Shown here: piece after piece, positions 9,664 to 19,138 of the stretch | How positions within the stretch are numbered: position 1 is the stretch's first letter | Layout: each line of letters starts with the position of its first letter | DNA from: Crenothrix sp. D3 | GTDB taxonomy: Bacteria; Pseudomonadota; Gammaproteobacteria; Methylococcales; Methylomonadaceae | DNA length: 64,000 bases | Direction of reading: 5' to 3' | NCBI GenBank assembly: GCA_002134785.1 | Contig: MBQZ01000018.1 | Span: 124,001 to 188,000, forward strand | Position numbers and translations under genes: made by a program | The notes under the pieces: model-generated | Database searches by the model: none | Told to the model about the DNA's origin: nothing | Seen by the model: the letters and a program-made list of their open reading frames with translations, nothing else

Positions 9664-9999
9664 ATGAAAAAAACACTAATCGCACTGGCTTTAATGATGA
9701 CATTGCCATTAACCGCTATGGCAGTAGAACCTGCTAAAACCGAAGCAACACCCGCTAAAGATTGCAAAAAAAGCGCGTGGCTAACAAAAGACCTAGATCT
9801 CAATGCAGAACAACAAACTAAAGTGGACGCGCTATTTGAACAAAACGCAGTGAAAAAGAAAGCCTTACACGATGAACTCAGTACGCAAATCAAAGAAATA
9901 TTGACCCCTGAACAAAATGCCAAAATGAAAGAAAAACACGACCAGATGAAGGAAAAACACGCTGGAATGAAAGAAAAGCACGGCTGCCCACAAGAATAA
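9664..9999 (+). CDS. Spy/CpxP-like small periplasmic protein with His/Lys-rich C-terminus
   Basis: Signal peptide MKKTLIALALMMTLPLTAMA; LNAEQQTKVDALFEQN and LTPEQNAKMKEKHDQMKEKHAGMKEKHGCPQE resemble LTxxQ-type proteins. Confidence 0.7.
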   Translation: MKKTLIALALMMTLPLTAMAVEPAKTEATPAKDCKKSAWLTKDLDLNAEQQTKVDALFEQNAVKKKALHDELSTQIKEILTPEQNAKMKEKHDQMKEKHAGMKEKHGCPQE

Positions 10000-10092
10000 A
10001 GCTATTTCCCCCCCGTCATTAAGTAGGGGCGGGTCTTGTGCCTGCCCTTATTTTAATAGTTATTCAATGGCAATAACTCAGGAGTAACAACT

Positions 10093-11367
10093 ATGTCAAC
10101 CATCGACCCATTATCACCTATCGCTGAACCCACTCGTGTCACTGGTAAATATTCCACGAAAACACTTGCCGCACTAAAGAAGCTCACTTTACGCAAAGTG
10201 CTATTAAAACTGCATCTCTATATCACCCTGTGGCTGGGTGCATTTCTGGTTATGTCGGGTCTGACAGGTAGCTTATTGGTTTACGATCATGCTATTGATA
10301 AATGGCTTAATTCCGACACTATGCAGGTGGAAGTCGGGCAACAACGACTGCCCTTGTCGATACTGATTACGACTGCCAATCAGGCATCACCCATCAAAGC
10401 ACCACCCGCGAATATGCAGTTACCCGAAGACCCTGATGATGTATTGATGGTGCGCTACGAAGTGCCAATGGAACACAAAGAACACGCGGGGAAAACACAT
10501 AAAATGATGCACGCGCCCTTACACGAAGTCATGGTGAATCCGTATACAGGACAAGTGCTAGGGGATCGCGTCAGAAATGATTCCTTGATGTCGATAGTCT
10601 TGCGCTTGCACGCCAATCTGTTGATTGGTGATACGGGTAAATTAATTATGGGTATCACTGCCTTATTGACCTTGGTGCTAACCATCTCAGGTATTTATTT
10701 GTGGTGGCCGAAATTAAGCAAAATTAAACAGGCGTTTACTATCAAGCGTAATGCTAGTTTCACCCGTTTTAACATCGACCTGCATAAAACAGCGGGCATT
10801 TATACCGCTGTTGTTCTGTTTGCCGTCGCGCTCTCTGGCGTGTATTTCAATCTGCCCGAAGTCTTTAAGCCTGTCGTGAATTATTTCTCGCCACTCGATG
10901 GCATGACAGGCATGGCGGCGATGATGGAAATGAATGCAAAAACAAAATCCGCACCTAGCAATGGAGCTGCACCCTTATCGCCTGAAGCGATAGTCTTAGC
11001 GGTTGAAGCGGCGTATCCCAATATTGAAATTCAACGTTTAGTGTTGGCTAAAAAAGCCGATGACAGTATTCGCGTGACTGGGCGGCAAGTCGGTGAAATT
11101 CGCAGTAAAGGCGCGACTAATATCTGGGTAGATCAATACAGCGGTAAATTCCTGCAAGTCCGTGACCCGTTTAAATTTAATGCGGGTACGGCGTTTGTGA
11201 ACCTGCAACTGCCCTTGCACAACGGTGAAATTCTTGGCACTACAGGGCGCATTATGGTGCTGGTTACAGGGTTCGCGCCATTACTGTTAATGGTAACGGG
11301 CGTTATTCAATGGCTGAAAAAACGCAAAGCGAAACAGTTTCATGATGCGCGATTGAACAGCATTTAA
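10093..11367 (+). CDS. PepSY-associated transmembrane protein
   Basis: LRKVLLKLHLYITLWLGAFLVMSGLTGSLLVYDHAID and LTLVLTISGIYLWWPK are typical of PepSY_TM proteins encoded near siderophore receptors. Confidence 0.85.
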   Translation: MSTIDPLSPIAEPTRVTGKYSTKTLAALKKLTLRKVLLKLHLYITLWLGAFLVMSGLTGSLLVYDHAIDKWLNSDTMQVEVGQQRLPLSILITTANQASPIKAPPANMQLPEDPDDVLMVRYEVPMEHKEHAGKTHKMMHAPLHEVMVNPYTGQVLGDRVRNDSLMSIVLRLHANLLIGDTGKLIMGITALLTLVLTISGIYLWWPKLSKIKQAFTIKRNASFTRFNIDLHKTAGIYTAVVLFAVALSGVYFNLPEVFKPVVNYFSPLDGMTGMAAMMEMNAKTKSAPSNGAAPLSPEAIVLAVEAAYPNIEIQRLVLAKKADDSIRVTGRQVGEIRSKGATNIWVDQYSGKFLQVRDPFKFNAGTAFVNLQLPLHNGEILGTTGRIMVLVTGFAPLLLMVTGVIQWLKKRKAKQFHDARLNSI

Positions 11368-11426
11368 TCCATTAGCTTCCCGACCTGCATAACTGAGCAA
11401 TTACTATTTTTTAAAACACCATCATT

Positions 11427-14400
11427 ATGAATAAATTTAATTCAATCAATCTGTTATGGCTGATACTTTTAATATCAGTCACCATCCCCGCCGCTGCACA
11501 AGTTAAAATTGGCATTTTATCCACGCAGTTTGTGCTGGAACAAAAATTCAAACTCATGGAGCAAGCCGCAAAAAAACAAGGCGTGGAACTGGCGTGGACG
11601 CAAGTTGACCGCGATGGTGAAGCGGGTGTGAAACGGGTGATGGAAAATGCCAATATGGTCATTATTGACGCGCCGCGCAGTGATGATATAACCCTGATTG
11701 AGCGTGTCAGCGCAGGGGCAATGACGAACAACGCATTGCCCACGCTGAGTATTAACATGATGAATCTGCCCAATCGCCTTAAACCCGTGAATTTGGATGC
11801 GGCGGTGGCGGAACGCCTGTTTGATTATTACGCAGGTGGTACGCCGATTAATCATGAACGATTGTTTCAGTATTTAAACGCCCTGCTCACAGGCGGTGAT
11901 GTCAGCAAAATTGCTGAGCCGATGAAATTGCCGAATGGCGGGATTTATCATCCAAAATTTGCCGATTTTATTTTTGATAATCTGCCCGCTTATTTGGCGT
12001 GGTGGGAAACGCAAACGGGTAAAAAGTGGCAAGATAATCCTGTGATTGCAATGGAATCATCGTCCAGCCATATTTCCGATGGTCAATTGCGGATGCTTGA
12101 CGAGACCGTTGACAGTATTGAAAAAGCAGGCGGAGTGCCGTTGATTTTTTATCGTGCCACCCGCGTTGGTCAAGCAGGCGGCAGACCGACTGCACCAGCG
12201 GGCAGTGGTCGTCCAGAAGCCAGCGGCGAAAAACCACGCGGTCGCCCTGAATCAGCTCCGACAACAGCAACAGACAGGGGTTTTCCTAATCCTAAAGCTG
12301 CTCAAAGCGTTGCTGTTAATGAGCCGTTATTAACAATGGATGGCAAAATTATCGCCAACGTGTTGATGGTCAATACTTTTTTAGGCATGAATCCCGATGG
12401 TCGCAAAGCGTGGCATCAAGCAATGGGCATTCCTGTCATTAATATCCTGTCGTATCGCACAGGCACACGCGCCGATTATTACAAAGACTTAGCGGGTGTC
12501 AGCAGTTTTTATCTGCCGTTCACACTCACCAATGCCGAATACATCGGACTGCAAGACCCTGTGGTATTAGCCGCTAACGAAGGCGGCGAAATGGTGCCGA
12601 TACCTGAACAAATGGCTCTGTTGACAGGCAAAGTGATGAATCTTGCCAAGTTACAAACGCTAAAAAATGCCGATAAAAAAGTCGCGTTGTTATTTTGGAA
12701 TCATCCCCCAGGTGAAAAAAATCAGGGCGCGTCCAATATGAACGTCCCGCGCTCTATCGAATACCTGATTGACCAACTGCGTGCAGAAGGTTATGTCTTT
12801 GATAAGGCTAACGAACAGGAAATCATTGCCGCCGTTGCCACCATGCTCAGACCGCGTTATCGACGCGGGGAAATAGACGCGCTGATGAAAACCCCACATT
12901 GGGATTTTTTACCGCTGGACACTTACAAAAAATGGTTTGCCACCTTGCCTGAATCGGTGCAAGCGGATGTCAATAAAGCCTTTGGTGAACCTGAAAAAGC
13001 GAAATGGTTAGCCGATAAAGACGGCGTGCGGGGTTTTGTGATTCCGCGTATGAAGTTGGGTAATCTGGTGATGATGCCACAACCTGCACGCGGTGAAATG
13101 GCGACCGATGAAGATGAGAAAAAAATGTTTCATGACACCAAATTACCGCTTAATCATTCGTATCTGGCGGGCTATTTGTGGATTCGTGAACAATTCGCCG
13201 CCAATGCCATCATTCATTTTGGTACCCACGGCTCACAAGAATGGTCGCAAGGTAAAGAGCGCGGCTTATGGGCATTCGACTACCCCAATCTGCTGGTCGG
13301 CAATGTGCCTGTTGTCTATCCGTACATCATTGACAATATCAGCGAAGCGATTCACGTCAAACGCCGTGGACGCGGAGTGATTGTCAGTTATCAAACGCCT
13401 GCGTTTGCCCCCGCAGGGCTATCGGATGAATTTGTCAAAATTAACGACACCATTCGTGAATACCGCGCCTTGGATGACGGCCCTGTGAAAATCAGCAGTC
13501 GGCAATCCATTATCGACCAAGCGATTAAAATGAATATCGCCAAGGATTTAAAAATGTCGCCTGAAAATTTAGCGACCAACTTTGAAGAATCGTTACGCGA
13601 TATTGAAAATTATCTGGAAGAACTGGGTTCAGCCATGCAGCCTTTGGGTTTGCACACCTTGGGCAAAGATGCTGAACGCGGGCATTTAATCAGTAATGTC
13701 ATGCAGATGTTGGGACAGCCTTACTATGCAGCCTTGGGTATTGATTCAGTTGCCACGTTTAAAGCCGATTACAAACAACTGCAACAATCCAAACCCTATA
13801 AATTCACCGAAGAATGGGTATTTTCCGATAAGCCATTAACCGAACTGAGCGACGAAAAATTGCGGGTGCAAGTGGAATTAGGGCGTAAATATCTAATTGA
13901 TTTATACGCCAAACATGAAATAGAAGGCGTGAGTGCGGTGTTATCGTCACGCTGGATAGACCCTTCTTATGGCGGCGACCCCATTCGTAACCCTGATTCA
14001 TTACCGACAGGGCGCAATATGTATGGCTTTGATCCCTCGCGTGTGCCAACTCGTGCCGCTTATGACGCGGGTAAAAAATCCATTGAAGATTTGATTAACA
14101 GCTACAAAGAAGCTCATGCAGGTCAACCGCCCGAAAAACTCACTTTTACGATGTTCAGCTCAGAAACCATGCGCCACATGGGAATGCTGGAAGCACAGAT
14201 TATGGCAGCAATGGGCGTAAAACCCATCTGGGATGCAGGTGGGCGTGTCACGGGAATCGAAGTCATTCCGCAAGCAGAATTGGGCAGACCGCGTATAGAC
14301 ACCATTATTTCCATCAACGGATTATATCGAGACCAGTTCCCCAATGTCATGGAACGCTTTAATGAAGCCATCATCATGGTGGCTAAACTGAACGAAGCCG

Positions 14401-15554
14401 ATAACGTCAATTTTGTGCGTGCCAATACCCAGCGTATTAAAGCCGACTTTATCAAACAAGGCGTGGAGGAAAAAAAGGCGGAAGAATTCGCCCTGACACG
14501 CATTTTCGGTGAACAAAGCGGTGAATACGGTACTAAATTACCCAAAGCAACGCTGGCTTCTGACAAATGGGAAAAAGACGACGGTAAACTGGCAAATCTG
14601 TATTTGGACAGAATGTCATGGGGCTACGGGCCTAATCCTGCTAACTGGAGCAAAAAACTGCAAGATGCTACAGGAAAAGAGGTCAATACCTACGCGGCGC
14701 AGCTGAAAGGCACTAGTGCGGTGGTGTTCTCGCGCTCGTCTAATTTACGCGGTTTATTAGATACCGACCATCCGTTTGAATTCATGGGCGGCATTTCGCT
14801 TGCCGTACAACAGTTAGACGGCAAAGCCCCGCAAATGTACATTTCTAATATGCGCGATCCCAATAAAACCAAGTTGGAAAGCGCGGAAAAATTCATGGCA
14901 AAAGAATTACGCGCGGTCTATCAGCATCCTAATTGGGTTAAAGAAATGCAGAAAGAGGGTTACTCAGGCACGTTGCAAATGCTCAACACCGTCAATAATT
15001 TCTGGGGCTGGCAAACAATGGACAAAAATGTGGTGCGCGACGACCAGTGGCAGGAATTTCATGAAGTGTATGTGAAAGATAAATACAAACTGGGAACGCG
15101 TGAATGGTTTGAAAAATCCAATCCGACCGCGTTAGCACAAATTACTGAACGCATGATTGAAGCTATCCGCAAAGATTACTGGAAAGCCGATGAACAAACC
15201 AAAAAGGAACTGGTAGAAATTTATCAGGAAATTGCCAAAAAGCACGATGTCCAAACCAATAATGAAGCCTTTAAAACCTATGTAGCGCAATTAGCGCAAG
15301 GCTACGGCGTGAGTGCCAATGCCGCTCCTGCGGCGGCGCAAGCAACACCTGCACAACAAGCAACTGCCCCGCAAAACCCGACTGTATCAGTGCAAGGGCA
15401 ACAACTGCAAAAACAAGAAAAAGCCAGTGATACCGAACCCGACTGGACGCGCTGGCTGTACTTACTGCCCGTATTATTGAGTTTATTCGGCGGTATGTTG
15501 TGGCAGTTATGGTCACAAAAGCCAATAGGGGGTGTTGCAAAAGTCAGCAGTTAG
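11427..15554 (+). CDS. CobN-like chelatase large subunit, secreted and membrane-anchored (HmuS-like)
   Basis: 1375 aa with CobN-type motifs (IIHFGTHGSQEWSQGKERGLW, YPYIIDNISEAIHVKRRGRGVIVSYQTP, FGEQSGEYGTKLPK). N-terminal signal peptide and C-terminal TM WTRWLYLLPVLLSLFGGMLWQLW, which cytosolic CobN lacks. Confidence 0.88.
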   Translation: MNKFNSINLLWLILLISVTIPAAAQVKIGILSTQFVLEQKFKLMEQAAKKQGVELAWTQVDRDGEAGVKRVMENANMVIIDAPRSDDITLIERVSAGAMTNNALPTLSINMMNLPNRLKPVNLDAAVAERLFDYYAGGTPINHERLFQYLNALLTGGDVSKIAEPMKLPNGGIYHPKFADFIFDNLPAYLAWWETQTGKKWQDNPVIAMESSSSHISDGQLRMLDETVDSIEKAGGVPLIFYRATRVGQAGGRPTAPAGSGRPEASGEKPRGRPESAPTTATDRGFPNPKAAQSVAVNEPLLTMDGKIIANVLMVNTFLGMNPDGRKAWHQAMGIPVINILSYRTGTRADYYKDLAGVSSFYLPFTLTNAEYIGLQDPVVLAANEGGEMVPIPEQMALLTGKVMNLAKLQTLKNADKKVALLFWNHPPGEKNQGASNMNVPRSIEYLIDQLRAEGYVFDKANEQEIIAAVATMLRPRYRRGEIDALMKTPHWDFLPLDTYKKWFATLPESVQADVNKAFGEPEKAKWLADKDGVRGFVIPRMKLGNLVMMPQPARGEMATDEDEKKMFHDTKLPLNHSYLAGYLWIREQFAANAIIHFGTHGSQEWSQGKERGLWAFDYPNLLVGNVPVVYPYIIDNISEAIHVKRRGRGVIVSYQTPAFAPAGLSDEFVKINDTIREYRALDDGPVKISSRQSIIDQAIKMNIAKDLKMSPENLATNFEESLRDIENYLEELGSAMQPLGLHTLGKDAERGHLISNVMQMLGQPYYAALGIDSVATFKADYKQLQQSKPYKFTEEWVFSDKPLTELSDEKLRVQVELGRKYLIDLYAKHEIEGVSAVLSSRWIDPSYGGDPIRNPDSLPTGRNMYGFDPSRVPTRAAYDAGKKSIEDLINSYKEAHAGQPPEKLTFTMFSSETMRHMGMLEAQIMAAMGVKPIWDAGGRVTGIEVIPQAELGRPRIDTIISINGLYRDQFPNVMERFNEAIIMVAKLNEADNVNFVRANTQRIKADFIKQGVEEKKAEEFALTRIFGEQSGEYGTKLPKATLASDKWEKDDGKLANLYLDRMSWGYGPNPANWSKKLQDATGKEVNTYAAQLKGTSAVVFSRSSNLRGLLDTDHPFEFMGGISLAVQQLDGKAPQMYISNMRDPNKTKLESAEKFMAKELRAVYQHPNWVKEMQKEGYSGTLQMLNTVNNFWGWQTMDKNVVRDDQWQEFHEVYVKDKYKLGTREWFEKSNPTALAQITERMIEAIRKDYWKADEQTKKELVEIYQEIAKKHDVQTNNEAFKTYVAQLAQGYGVSANAAPAAAQATPAQQATAPQNPTVSVQGQQLQKQEKASDTEPDWTRWLYLLPVLLSLFGGMLWQLWSQKPIGGVAKVSS

Positions 15555-15633
15555 CTTATTCCCCTCGTTCCCACATAGCGCGTGGAAACTTGAACAACTT
15601 TTTTGTTAAACCTCATAAGAGAATTACTAAATC

Positions 15634-16125
15634 ATGTCATTTATCGAATTATCGCTATACGAAGTTACCAAGTATTTTTTAACCCCTGTCTTACTGCTTA
15701 TCATCGCTATGTTTCTGTATGCGTTTTTTATGTTCGGCATATTTTTGATGGAATTAGCGCAAAGAATGTGGGCGAATAGCCAACAACAGACCTATCCAAA
15801 CCGCCTTGATAGCTATCGTAAGAGCATCAAAAATTGCACCATTGAAGACATGGAGTTATTTATTCTAAAACAATTAGAACCGTTAAAAATTGTCTCGCGT
15901 GCCTCGCCGATGCTGGGTTTAGTCGCCACTATGATTCCTATGGGGCCTGCGTTGCTATCACTCACCGAAGGCAATAGCCGCAACGTCAGTGAAAATTTAG
16001 TGGTCGCGTTTTCCGCTGTTATCACCGCGCTATTAGCCGCCTCTATCACTTTCGTGATTCTTACCGTCCGCCGCCGCTGGTTATTAACTGAATTGCGGGC
16101 TGTTAGCCCATTGATAGGAGAGTAA
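15634..16125 (+). CDS. MotA/TolQ/ExbB-like proton channel family protein
   Basis: Multiple TM segments; SRASPMLGLVATMIPMGPAL matches the TolQ/ExbB-family core. Confidence 0.85.
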   Translation: MSFIELSLYEVTKYFLTPVLLLIIAMFLYAFFMFGIFLMELAQRMWANSQQQTYPNRLDSYRKSIKNCTIEDMELFILKQLEPLKIVSRASPMLGLVATMIPMGPALLSLTEGNSRNVSENLVVAFSAVITALLAASITFVILTVRRRWLLTELRAVSPLIGE

Positions 16126-16127
16126 GC

Positions 16128-16466
16128 GTGGCAAAAAGCAGACTGCATATTTTAGAAGATGAAGAACTTGATGATCCTATTTTGTCCATCGTCAACGCCG
16201 TTGACGTATTTCTAGTCATCATCGCCATTTTATTTATCATCGTCATGGAAAACCCGCTCAATCCATTCAATGAAGATAAAGTGGTTGTCATTAAAAATCC
16301 GGGTGAAAAGAACATGGAAATGACCATCAAGGACGGCAAAAAAATGGAAAAATACAAAGCGACAGGCAAAATTGGTGAAGGTGAAGGCATGAAAGCGGGT
16401 GTTACCTACCAGCTAAAAGATGGCTCTTTTGTCTATGTGCCAGAAAAGGAAGCCGCTGCAAAATAA
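16128..16466 (+). CDS. DUF2149-like single-TM protein
   Basis: DDPILSIVNAVDVFLVIIAILFIIVMENPLNPF motif; 2-bp gap after the ExbB-like gene. Confidence 0.8.
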   Translation: MAKSRLHILEDEELDDPILSIVNAVDVFLVIIAILFIIVMENPLNPFNEDKVVVIKNPGEKNMEMTIKDGKKMEKYKATGKIGEGEGMKAGVTYQLKDGSFVYVPEKEAAAK

Positions 16467-16476
16467 CAGCGTTATA

Positions 16477-16499
16477 GAGACGTTGCACAGCAACGTCTC
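16477..16499 (+). terminator. Stem-loop GAGACGTTGC-ACA-GCAACGTCTC after the DUF2149 gene
   Basis: 10-bp perfect stem 11 bp after the stop; weak T-tract. Confidence 0.5.
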
Positions 16500-16658
16500 A
16501 GTAATCATTATTTGTTATAGATTTTAAGCACCAGCTTATAAAACCACGCTGGGCGAAATAATACCACCCAGATTAATACCACCCCTGTAATAGGAAATGG
16601 CCCTATTTCAAGGATAGTAATTAATAATAAGACCAGCAAACAAAAAAAGCGCATGGCT

Positions 16659-19070
16659 CTACCTAGCTAAGCGTTGCTCGGTCTCTAGCACCAGTTGCGT
16701 AGTTTTCAGCACAGTATCAGGCGTGACACTCATGGAATCAATACCAATTTCCACCAAAAATTCTGCCATTTCAGGGTAATCGGATGGAGCTTGACCGCAT
16801 AAGCCACAATGTCTACCGTTACGTTTCGCGCCTATCACTGCCATGCGTATCATTTCTTTTACGCCATCATCACGTTCATCAAAATCTTCTGCCAGTATCG
16901 CTGAATCTCTATCTACACCTAGCGTTAATTGGGTTAAATCATTTGAGCCAATCGAAAAACCATCAAAGTGTTCTGAAAACGCATCGATGGAAATCACGTT
17001 ATTGGGAATTTCACACATCACATAAATCTGTAAACCATTATCGCCGCGCTTCAAACCTAACTCTGCCATGTAGTTCAAGACTTTTTTAGCTTCTTGTACA
17101 CGCCGACAAAAGGGAATCATTAAAATGACATTGGTTAAACCCATGTCATCACGCACTCGCTTCATTGCCGCACATTCTAGCGCAAAGCCTTCACGGTAAG
17201 CAGGATGGGTATAACGCGACGCGCCACGAAAGCCAATCATCGGATTTTCTTCGTTAAATTCAAAATCACGTCCGCCTAATAGCGTGGCGTATTCGTTGGT
17301 TTTAAAATCTGACATTCGCACCACCACGGGTTTAGGATAAAACGCCGCGCCAATCGTGCCAACCCCTTCGGCTAATTTAGAAATAAAAAACTCTTCGCTA
17401 CTGGCATAACTGCGGGTTAATACTTTGAGTTGTTCGCGTTCGCTGGCATCGGTCACACGTTCAGGATGAATCAACGCCATTGGATGCGCTTTGATATATT
17501 CAGTAATAATGAACTCCATCCGCGCCAAACCCACGCCATCATTGGGTAGAAAGCTAGTTTTAAACGCCACTTCAGGATTGCCAAGATTAAGCATAATATG
17601 AGTTTTTGGGTGCTTTAAGTCTGATAAATCAAGTCGCTCAACGGTAAAATCCAACTGCCCTGCGTACACTTTACCGACATCACCTTCTGCACAAGACACG
17701 GTAATCATGTCGCCTGTTTTAATTAACGCAGTCGCATTGTCACAGCCTACCACCGCAGGCAATCCCAATTCGCGCGACACTATCGCGGAATGACAAGTGC
17801 GCCCTCCCCTATTGGTGACGATTGCCGAGGCAATTTTCATAATAGGTTCCCAATCGGGCGTGGTCATATCAGCAATTAATACTTCCCCTGCTTTAAACTC
17901 GCCTAATTGTTCGGCTTTAAGAATCACTCGTGCCTTACCCACGGCAATTTTACTGCCGACTGAATGCCCTAAAACTAAGGCTTTCGCGCCTTGTTTTAGT
18001 GTGTACTGTTCTAGCACCATGCCGCTGAGTTGTGATACCACGGTTTCAGGTCTAGCTTGCACGATATATAACACACCGTCCAAGCCATCTTTTGCCCACT
18101 CGATGTCCATCGGTTTGGATTGTCCTGCTTTTTTGCTGTAATGGTTTTCGATTTTAATCGCGTAATCAGCCAGCGTTAGCACATCAGTATCAGTTAAACA
18201 AAAGCGATTACGTTCTTCAGCTGAGGTGACAATATTGCGTGTGGATTCGCGGGTGCGTCCGTCGCTATACACCATTTTTATTTTTTTCGCGCCTAAGGTA
18301 CGCCGTAATACTGCGCGATGCCCTTGGTTAAACGTTGGTTTATGAACATAAAATTCATCGGGATCAACTGAGCCTTGCACCACGTTTTCGCCTAAGCCAT
18401 AAGCTCCCGTAATAAACACCACATCGGAAAAACCCGACTCAGTATCCAAGGAAAACATCACGCCGCTGGCATCCAAATCCGAACGCACCATTTTCATAAT
18501 GCCGATGGATAACGCTAATTTAAAATGGTCGAAACCTTGATCGACACGGTAATGAATAGCACGGTCGGTGAATAAACTGGCAAAGCAACGTTTACAGGCT
18601 TCCAGTAATGCCTGCTCACCGCGTATATTTAAAAAAGTATCTTGTTGCCCTGCAAAACTGGCAGTGGGTAAATCTTCGGCAGTGGCAGAACTACGCACGG
18701 CGACACTTAAGTCTTCACCGTATTGCACTTGGAGTTGAACATAGGCATCGAGAATTTGCATCTCAAGGTCTTTGGGTAACGGCGCGGCATAAATAATGTC
18801 GCGGGCTTTTCGGGCGCGGCTGGCTAAATCGGCAACATCTTCGGGGTTTAAATCATCCAATACCTCATGCAATGCTTGCCAACCATCGGCTGCATCTAAC
18901 ATATAACAGTACGCTTCTGCGGTCACTGCAAACCCATTGGGGATTTGAACACCTTGCGGCGTGAGTTCTCGATACATTTCACCTAACGAGGCATTTTTGC
19001 CACCGACCAGCGGTACATCCTCAATGCCTAACTCATTAAACCAACGAATATAATTTGTTTGTTCGGACAT
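16659..19070 (-). CDS. ppsA: Phosphoenolpyruvate synthase
   Basis: 803 aa; GGKNASLGEMYREL, TNRGGRTCHSAIVSRELGLPAVVG (phospho-His region), GSNDLTQLTLGVDRDS, CGLCGQAPSDYPE. Confidence 0.96.
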   Translation of the reverse strand: MSEQTNYIRWFNELGIEDVPLVGGKNASLGEMYRELTPQGVQIPNGFAVTAEAYCYMLDAADGWQALHEVLDDLNPEDVADLASRARKARDIIYAAPLPKDLEMQILDAYVQLQVQYGEDLSVAVRSSATAEDLPTASFAGQQDTFLNIRGEQALLEACKRCFASLFTDRAIHYRVDQGFDHFKLALSIGIMKMVRSDLDASGVMFSLDTESGFSDVVFITGAYGLGENVVQGSVDPDEFYVHKPTFNQGHRAVLRRTLGAKKIKMVYSDGRTRESTRNIVTSAEERNRFCLTDTDVLTLADYAIKIENHYSKKAGQSKPMDIEWAKDGLDGVLYIVQARPETVVSQLSGMVLEQYTLKQGAKALVLGHSVGSKIAVGKARVILKAEQLGEFKAGEVLIADMTTPDWEPIMKIASAIVTNRGGRTCHSAIVSRELGLPAVVGCDNATALIKTGDMITVSCAEGDVGKVYAGQLDFTVERLDLSDLKHPKTHIMLNLGNPEVAFKTSFLPNDGVGLARMEFIITEYIKAHPMALIHPERVTDASEREQLKVLTRSYASSEEFFISKLAEGVGTIGAAFYPKPVVVRMSDFKTNEYATLLGGRDFEFNEENPMIGFRGASRYTHPAYREGFALECAAMKRVRDDMGLTNVILMIPFCRRVQEAKKVLNYMAELGLKRGDNGLQIYVMCEIPNNVISIDAFSEHFDGFSIGSNDLTQLTLGVDRDSAILAEDFDERDDGVKEMIRMAVIGAKRNGRHCGLCGQAPSDYPEMAEFLVEIGIDSMSVTPDTVLKTTQLVLETEQRLAR

Positions 19071-19138
19071 GATATTCTCCTTAAGTTGTACATGACAAAA
19101 GCTGAATCAATCAGCTTGGATAAAATAACAGGGTAAGT

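Larger units (their letters stand above)
7066..9999 (+). repeat. Tandem duplication unit, copy 2
   Basis: Homologous to 3635-6535. Confidence 0.85.

Noticed and set aside
12166-12270. Frameshift or assembly error in the CobN-like gene
   Set aside because: The unusual Pro/Gly-rich segment stays in frame and CobN-like sequence resumes without a stop, so an insertion is more likely.
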